Below, in pieces: positions 58,099 to 64,000 of a DNA stretch of 64,000 bases. The position numbers and the translations under genes are program-made. The notes beneath the pieces were generated by a model. That model had not been told where the DNA came from. It worked only from the letters and a program-made list of their open reading frames with translations, and did no database searches. The first letter of the stretch is position 1, and each line of letters opens with the position of its first letter. Source of the DNA: Candidatus Aminicenantota bacterium (GTDB taxonomy: Bacteria; Acidobacteriota; Aminicenantia; Aminicenantales; Aminicenantaceae); NCBI GenBank assembly GCA_011049545.1, contig DRHQ01000091.1:1-64000 (forward strand). Direction: 5' to 3'.

Positions 58099-58854
58099 TC
58101 AGCTAACTACTGGAGAAGCTTGAGGATTCATCGGATTGACTCTAGCAGCAAGAGAATATAGGAAAGGATAGCTCTCTTTTAAATGGGCGATGTAAGATAG
58201 CCATGCAACTGCCAACTGCGAATACGCACGCTGAAGGTCTATGTTTAAATGTTCATAATCAGTATCTGGAAGGTCTTCCAACTGATCTCCTCTAAATACC
58301 AGCTCTTCTGTCAAATGAAAAACTGCCCATAGTAGATCAGTAAAACGTTCGTGTTCAAGCAGGTTAGGATTTTCAAGGAGACGCATCAAAAAAGAACGTT
58401 TGCTGACAAGGAACTGTCGAATTTCAGTGAGACTAGTTTTATCGATTTTAATTTCATAGGGGAAATCCTGGACTGCAGCCATTGCTTTTTTAAAATCCTT
58501 TTTCTCCCAATCAGGGCTGATCTCTAACTGTCGTTCTAAGCTTTGGGAGTTTATGACGAAATTGGAAAATTTTCTGAGCAGCTCCAGCCCGACTTCACTT
58601 AAGAAAGTCCCGATAACCATATTTAGCTTGTTCATGATAGATCGCTTATCTCTTCTGGAAAGCAACCTCTCGATGAGCAAGATTACAAGAAGTACATCAA
58701 GAAATAGAAATCCAAAATCTCCTATCATGTAAATGAAAATGTGATGCAGGTCGTGAAAAATGAAATAATGAATAGTGTACGTTAGAGCAGAAGCAATTAT
58801 AAGAAGCAAACTAACGGATAACATCCAGTTAATATGTTTTTTCATAGGTAGCAT
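58099..58854 (-). CDS. Two-TM membrane protein of unknown function
   Basis: Two N-terminal TM helices followed by a helical cytoplasmic domain. Confidence 0.6.
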   Translation of the reverse strand: MLPMKKHINWMLSVSLLLIIASALTYTIHYFIFHDLHHIFIYMIGDFGFLFLDVLLVILLIERLLSRRDKRSIMNKLNMVIGTFLSEVGLELLRKFSNFVINSQSLERQLEISPDWEKKDFKKAMAAVQDFPYEIKIDKTSLTEIRQFLVSKRSFLMRLLENPNLLEHERFTDLLWAVFHLTEELVFRGDQLEDLPDTDYEHLNIDLQRAYSQLAVAWLSYIAHLKESYPFLYSLAARVNPMNPQASPVVS

Positions 58855-59105
58855 CCTCCTTTCTTAAATTCGATGTATTTTCACTGCATTCATAATAACG
58901 ATTTTTATCTCTTTTTTGTCAAATACTTTATTCATGCTTTTTTTGACCTACACACAAATGCAAATGGTAACCTAGGTTTATCGTTTTGTCTGAAGATAAA
59001 AATCAGAGTTTATTTTTTAAAAACAGTTGAATTAAGAGACATACAATTTTTATAATAGTCTCAGTAATAAAAATAATCTTCAGAGAATATAAAGGAGCAT
59101 TAACC

Positions 59106-60155
59106 GTGAAAATATACGATAGCGTCTTGGATTTAATCGGACATACACCTTTAGTCCGTCTTAACCGAATAAAAAAGGATATAAAAGCGACTATATTAGC
59201 AAAACTGGAGTATTACAACCCGAGCGGGAGTGTTAAAGACAGGATTGCTCTCTACATGATTGAGGAGGCAGAGCGACAAGGAATTATAAAAAAAGGGGAT
59301 TGCATCGTGGAGCCCACAAGTGGGAACACGGGAACAAGCCTTGCCTTGGTCTGCGCATTGAAAGGATATCGCATGATTGCTGTTATGCCTGAGCAGATGA
59401 GCCAGGAGCGGAAAGATATGATGGCTGCGTTTGGAGCTGAAATCGTCCTTGTTCCCAGCCATGGTAAAGCTGAACCAGAAACTTTTACAAAGGAAGATGT
59501 GGAAGCCACTTTGGGAAGAGCAGAGGAGTTGGCCTCAAAACCGGGCCATTTCATGCCCAATCAATTTTCTAATCCTGCTAATACCCTCGCTCACCAGATG
59601 ACAACTTCTAGCGAGATCTGGGAAGCAACAAACGGCCAGATAGATGTTTTTATTGCAGGAGTTGGGACTTCAGGGACAGCTATGGGAGTAAGCAAAGGTT
59701 TAAAGGAGAAAAATCAAAGCACAAAAATTTATGTAGTTGAACCTGCCAATTCGGCTGTTATTTCTGGAGAATGCCATGGCTATCACAGAATCCAGGGGAT
59801 AGGCGAAGGATTTATCCCTGATCTTTTCCAGCATGAAGATTGCGACGGAATAATAAAAGTATCTGATATCGAGGCTAAAGCAACTGCCTGCCGCCTTGCA
59901 CGCCTCGAAGGCATTTTTGCTGGATACTCTGCAGGAGCTAACACCTTTGCCAGCCTTAAAGTAGCCAAAGAGTTGGGGGAGGAAAAAACTGTGGTAACAA
60001 TCATTCCTGACTCAGGAATGAAGTATTTAAGCACCGAGCTTTTCCATCACAACCCTGAAGTCTGCACCATCCACTGCTGCACTTTAGAGAGACCAGATAG
60101 GCATGAGGAATGTGAAGAAGGTGCTGTTCGGTGCTGCGTTCTCGAACCGTGTTAG
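59106..60155 (+). CDS. cysK: Cysteine synthase family (CysK-like) with Cys-rich C-terminal tail
   Basis: LIGHTPLVRLNRI, YYNPSGSVKDRIA, EPTSGNTGTSLALV, GVGTSGTAMGVSKGLK; tail CTIHCCTLERPDRHEECEEGAVRCCVLEPC. Confidence 0.9.
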   Translation: MKIYDSVLDLIGHTPLVRLNRIKKDIKATILAKLEYYNPSGSVKDRIALYMIEEAERQGIIKKGDCIVEPTSGNTGTSLALVCALKGYRMIAVMPEQMSQERKDMMAAFGAEIVLVPSHGKAEPETFTKEDVEATLGRAEELASKPGHFMPNQFSNPANTLAHQMTTSSEIWEATNGQIDVFIAGVGTSGTAMGVSKGLKEKNQSTKIYVVEPANSAVISGECHGYHRIQGIGEGFIPDLFQHEDCDGIIKVSDIEAKATACRLARLEGIFAGYSAGANTFASLKVAKELGEEKTVVTIIPDSGMKYLSTELFHHNPEVCTIHCCTLERPDRHEECEEGAVRCCVLEPC

Positions 60156-60166
60156 GATGAAAATAT

Positions 60167-60418
60167 TTAAAGAACGAGATTTAAGGCATCCGTAGAGTTA
60201 TAAGAAAAACAGAGTCTATTCGGATCTTTTCCGTTAAAAATTTCTGTCAGCATTTCTCGGGTTTTTTCCACTAATTCTTCAGTTTCCATGCACAAGTCAT
60301 ACCCAGAACGTCCAGGATTAACTCCAAAATTCCGATAGAAATTATCCATAAAAACATAGACTTCTTCTGGCTTGGGAAAAGAGGTTGCTCCATTATCCAG
60401 GAAGATAAGCTTGTCCAT
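60167..60418 (-). pseudogene. N-terminal fragment of a class V aminotransferase/cysteine desulfurase-like protein
   Basis: 83-aa ORF MDKLIFLDNGATSFPKPEEVYVFMDNFYRNFGVNPGRSGYDL...RLCFSYNSTDALNLVL* stops before the PLP-lysine domain. Confidence 0.7.
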
Positions 60419-60593
60419 TCAATTCCTCCAAAATTGTAAAAAACCAGTTATTTGGGAAAACTGTCTAAAATAAAATTTATACTAAATTCCAGGGTAAAAT
60501 CAAATTATTTTTCATAAAAAATTGACAGGGATTTTCAACTTAGACTAAAATTTATATTTATTCCTTGAAATAATGTTATCTAAGGAGTCATGG

Positions 60594-62213
60594 ATGAGAA
60601 GGAATTATAAACAATTATTCTTTTTTTTCGGGCTGGTTTTTCTCGTTTGCCTTTCGAACTGCACCTTCCTGGAAAAACCTTATGACCTTGTGATAAAAAA
60701 CGGCTTCATAATAGATGGCACGGGAAATCCCTGGTTTAAAAGCGATATAGGCCTGAAAAAACAAAAGATTATCAGAATTGGCTTTATAGATGAAAGCCAA
60801 GCAAAGAAAAGCATTGATGCACAGAACTTAATTGTCAGCCCAGGATTTATCGATATCCATACCCATTGTGACCGCAAAATTGCAGAGGTCCCTACCGTTG
60901 ATAACTACATTTATCAGGGGGTAACGACTGTTATTGGTGGAAACTGCGGAGGTCATCGCTTTCCCTTGAAGGAGCATTTTAAAAAAATCGAGGATCGAGG
61001 AGCATCTGTAAATTTTGGCTGCCTCGTCGGGCATAACACAATCAGACGAAAGGTTATGGGTTTTAAGATGGAGGCACCTACAGAAGAAGAGATGGAAAAG
61101 ATGAAGGCTCTGGTCGATGAAGAGATGAAAGCAGGCGCCCTCGGATTTTCAACAGGACTTTCCTATCTTCCTGGAATTTATTCCAAGACAGAGGAAATAG
61201 TCCAGCTTGCCTCTGTTGTTTCCCGCTACGGAGGCATCTATGCTACCCATATTAGAGATCAGGGACACCATATAACTGAAGCAATTGAAGAAGCTATCGA
61301 AATAGGCGAGAGAAACAATATCCCTGTCCAAATTGCTCATATAAAATTGGCCGACGATGCTGTCTGGCATCAACTGGAAAGGATAACCGGACCAGTAGAA
61401 GATGCCCGCAAAAGAGGCGTTGAAGTCACCCTTGACCAATATCCTTATACAGCAACGAGCTCTGGCTTTACCAGCAGTTTTCCCTCCTGGGCTTTTGAAG
61501 GTGGGAAAGAAAAATTTCTGGAGAGATTAGAGGATAAAGAAGCCTTTCAAAAAATAAAATCTTTCATCATCAAAAGAAGACTTACTTCAACAAAGGGAAT
61601 TAACAAGCCAGAAACCATTTATATTGCCCACGCAGAGAAATTTCCGGAGTATGAAGGAAAAAACCTTCAGGAAATACTTGTCGCTCAAGGCAAAAAATCA
61701 ACTACAGATAATGCTGCGGATTTAATCATTGATATCGAGAAAAACGGAGGAGCTTCAGGAGTTTTTTTTCAGATGGATGAGAAAGATGTAGAGGATTTAA
61801 TGCGCCTTCCCTACAATATGCATGCTTCTGATGGCGCAGTTCGAGTTAAAGGAGAGGGAATTCCCCATCCTAGGAACTATGGAACTTTTCCCAGAGTCAT
61901 CGGCCACTTTGTAAGAGAACGTGGAGTTATTCCCTTGGAAGAAGCCGTGAGAAAGATGACATCTTTACCGGCTCAGACATTAAGGCTTAACAATAGAGGA
62001 ATAATTAGAGAAGGGCTGTATGCAGATTTGACTATTTTTGACAGAAATACGTTTACAGATAAGGCCACCTTTCCCAACCCTCATCAATACAGTCAGGGGC
62101 TTATGTATGTCATTGTTAACGGAGAGCTGGTTGTAGAAAAAGGAAAGCACACCGGCGGACTCCCGGGAATGGTCCTTTATGGATATGGCAAAGATTCAGG
62201 AGAGAGAAAATGA
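60594..62213 (+). CDS. N-acyl-D-amino-acid deacylase family (lipoprotein-like)
   Basis: VCLSNCTF lipobox-like; PGFIDIHTHCDR, GVTTVIGGNCGGHRFP, GALGFSTGLSYLPGIYSKTEE; paralog of 17260-19104. Confidence 0.85.
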   Translation: MRRNYKQLFFFFGLVFLVCLSNCTFLEKPYDLVIKNGFIIDGTGNPWFKSDIGLKKQKIIRIGFIDESQAKKSIDAQNLIVSPGFIDIHTHCDRKIAEVPTVDNYIYQGVTTVIGGNCGGHRFPLKEHFKKIEDRGASVNFGCLVGHNTIRRKVMGFKMEAPTEEEMEKMKALVDEEMKAGALGFSTGLSYLPGIYSKTEEIVQLASVVSRYGGIYATHIRDQGHHITEAIEEAIEIGERNNIPVQIAHIKLADDAVWHQLERITGPVEDARKRGVEVTLDQYPYTATSSGFTSSFPSWAFEGGKEKFLERLEDKEAFQKIKSFIIKRRLTSTKGINKPETIYIAHAEKFPEYEGKNLQEILVAQGKKSTTDNAADLIIDIEKNGGASGVFFQMDEKDVEDLMRLPYNMHASDGAVRVKGEGIPHPRNYGTFPRVIGHFVRERGVIPLEEAVRKMTSLPAQTLRLNNRGIIREGLYADLTIFDRNTFTDKATFPNPHQYSQGLMYVIVNGELVVEKGKHTGGLPGMVLYGYGKDSGERK

Positions 62214-62563
62214 TCATTAAAAAAAACGATGACGTACCTGAAGGCATAGTTGAGGAAGAGGGAATTAAAAACGTCACAAGGAAAATCCTCATCGGACCTG
62301 ACGACGGCTCCTCTAAAATCGTAATGAGGCATTTCAAAATCCTGCCGGAAGGTCACACTCCTTTCCATAGTCATGACCATGAGCATGTTGTCAAAATAGA
62401 GAAAGGCAGGGGAGTGGTTGTCGATGAAAATGGAGAGGATATCACTGTTTCCCAGGGACAAAGCCTATTAATAGAACAAAATAAAAATCACCAGTTCAAA
62501 AATCCTTTTCAAGAGCCTTTTGAATTTTTATGTATCATCATTAATCCTGAAAAGGTAAACTGA
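62210..62563 (+). CDS. Cupin-domain protein
   Basis: LPEGHTPFHSHDHEHVVKIEKGRGVVVDENGEDITVSQGQSLLIEQNKNHQFKN. Confidence 0.85.
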   Translation: MIIKKNDDVPEGIVEEEGIKNVTRKILIGPDDGSSKIVMRHFKILPEGHTPFHSHDHEHVVKIEKGRGVVVDENGEDITVSQGQSLLIEQNKNHQFKNPFQEPFEFLCIIINPEKVN

Positions 62564-62575
62564 GATAAGATTAGT

Positions 62576-63574
62576 TTGTTAAGATCCCAGATGAAAGTTA
62601 ATCCAAACAAAGCCATCGAGTTTCTTCTGGCAAGAGGGAACCTGCCTATCCTTTACTGGCTGAAAAAGGATATTCTTGAAGTTCCAATAGATAGGGAATT
62701 CAAAAACCTACAAAAATTCGCTTCCCGCATCAGGATTTTGAAAAGTCAAAAACCCAACGGTGGGTGGTGTAAAAGAAAGTACGAAGGTCATCCTCGCTGG
62801 GAAAAGTCCTATTACATAGTCGATACATTAAAAAATATGTTCAAATTATATAACTTCGGTTGCACTCTGAAAGATGAAGGAATTAAAAAGGCGATAAAAT
62901 TCGTATTCTCTACGCAATCTAAAGCAGGAGATTTTCGCGGGGCTTATCTTAATGAATATGCACCCACATATCATGCATTGTCTCTTGAAATCTTGTGTCT
63001 TTTTGGTCACGATAAAGATGAAAAGATCCAGAAAGCATTCCGCTGGATTTCCAATAACAGACAGAATGATGGAGGCTGGGTCATTCCGTACCGAACTATA
63101 GATCAAGAACAGCTCAAAAATCGCTATAATTATGAAGCCCAATTAAAACTTGATCCTATAAAACCTGATACATCTCGACCTTTTTCCCATCTTGTTACGG
63201 GCATGGTGCTGCGCGCCTTAGCGGCTTCTCCAACATGGAGCAAGAGTAAGGAGGCCAGGAAAGCAGGGAAGCTACTGCTGAGCCGTTTTTTTAAGGCAGA
63301 TAAGTATAATGACAGATGGCTTCCTTCTTTCTGGGAAGAACTCACGTATCCTTTTTGGGCCACTGATATTTTAGGCAGTCTTGATTCTCTCTCCAAGATT
63401 GGGTTTTCTGTGGAAAACGAAAATCTCCAAAAGGGATTAAACTGGATTCTGAAACAACAGAATAAGCAGGGCTATTGGGAGACTGGAAATCCAAAATCTT
63501 CCATAGAAGACCACCTCTGGGTGACCTTTGCGGTTCTGAGAGTTTTGAAAAGATTCGGATTGCTTGAGCTTTAA
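62576..63574 (+). CDS. Prenyltransferase/terpene-cyclase-like (alpha/alpha toroid) repeat protein
   Basis: QKPNGGWC, STQSKAGDFRG, RQNDGGWVIPY, QNKQGYWETG repeats. Confidence 0.65.
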   Translation: MLRSQMKVNPNKAIEFLLARGNLPILYWLKKDILEVPIDREFKNLQKFASRIRILKSQKPNGGWCKRKYEGHPRWEKSYYIVDTLKNMFKLYNFGCTLKDEGIKKAIKFVFSTQSKAGDFRGAYLNEYAPTYHALSLEILCLFGHDKDEKIQKAFRWISNNRQNDGGWVIPYRTIDQEQLKNRYNYEAQLKLDPIKPDTSRPFSHLVTGMVLRALAASPTWSKSKEARKAGKLLLSRFFKADKYNDRWLPSFWEELTYPFWATDILGSLDSLSKIGFSVENENLQKGLNWILKQQNKQGYWETGNPKSSIEDHLWVTFAVLRVLKRFGLLEL

Positions 63575-63619
63575 CCTTTCATGAAATTTCCGACACAATT
63601 CTAAACTCTTATTTCTTAT

Positions 63620-64000
63620 ATGCGATATTTTCTAAGTCTCGGCAGTAACCTTGGAGACAAGGAAAAAAACTTAATCCTTGCTCTCTTTTCATTGGAAAAG
63701 GAAGGAGTTGAAATACTTAAAATGTCCTCCATTTATGAGACTCAACCCGTTGATTTTCCCTCTCAACCATGGTTTTATAACCAGCTTGTAGAGGTCAGGA
63801 CAAAGGCTATCCCCGAGGCTCTTTTGGACTTGGTAAAAAAAATCGAACAAAAAATGGGAAGAAAGTGCGGACAAAAAAAAGGACCTCGAATAATAGATAT
63901 AGACATTATTCTGGCTGAGGATTCTGTTATCCGGAAAAAAGAGCTCAAGATTCCCCACCCCAGGATGGAAAAAAGAAATTTTGTGCTTCTTCCCTTTGTG
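63620..64000 (+). CDS. folK: FolK (HPPK), partial at right edge
   Basis: MRYFLSLGSNLGDKEKNLILAL...SSIYETQPVDFPSQPWFYNQLVEV...GPRIIDIDIILAED...IPHPRMEKRNFVLLPFV. Confidence 0.93.
   Translation, partial: MRYFLSLGSNLGDKEKNLILALFSLEKEGVEILKMSSIYETQPVDFPSQPWFYNQLVEVRTKAIPEALLDLVKKIEQKMGRKCGQKKGPRIIDIDIILAEDSVIRKKELKIPHPRMEKRNFVLLPFV

Overview
Bacterial chromosomal window, probably from a poorly studied lineage (Aminicenantes/Acidobacteriota-like from gene content; a guess). Most of it is ordinary: peptidases and amidohydrolases, two D-aminoacylase paralogs, a GH63-like hydrolase, ubiE/menG, an oxidative-stress cluster (ferritin, DUF1858/DUF438, rubrerythrin, Fur/PerR), a purO plus stand-alone AICAR formyltransferase pair, a dnaK-dnaJ-hspR-sigma-dnaC-like operon with a HAIR-like operator, tRNA-Asn(GTT), outer-membrane proteins, a NamZ/DUF1343 protein and cysteine synthase. 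The main find is a complete-looking ~13.1-kb integrative element at 20378-33490. It is bounded by a perfect 26-bp direct repeat (TTATTTCGTCAATGTTCCTCTAAAAC); the right copy overlaps the last codons and stop of an rlpA-like gene. It encodes a tyrosine integrase, Xre and excisionase-type regulators, two clusters of palindromic operator-like sites, PC4-like ssDNA-binding proteins, a large terminase and an HK97-type prohead protease. No portal, major capsid, tail or lysis gene is visible. This layout suggests a phage satellite (PICI-like) or a reduced prophage, with uncharacterised accessory genes at the attL end. Other points of interest are two amidohydrolases that have lost their metal ligands flanking an intact paralog, a Cys-rich tail on cysteine synthase, a membrane-anchored RdhA-like Fe-S protein, several palindromic/REP-like repeat families including a CRISPR-mimicking 152-bp compound repeat, and several gene remnants. 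All family calls come from motif recognition by eye; no database search was run.
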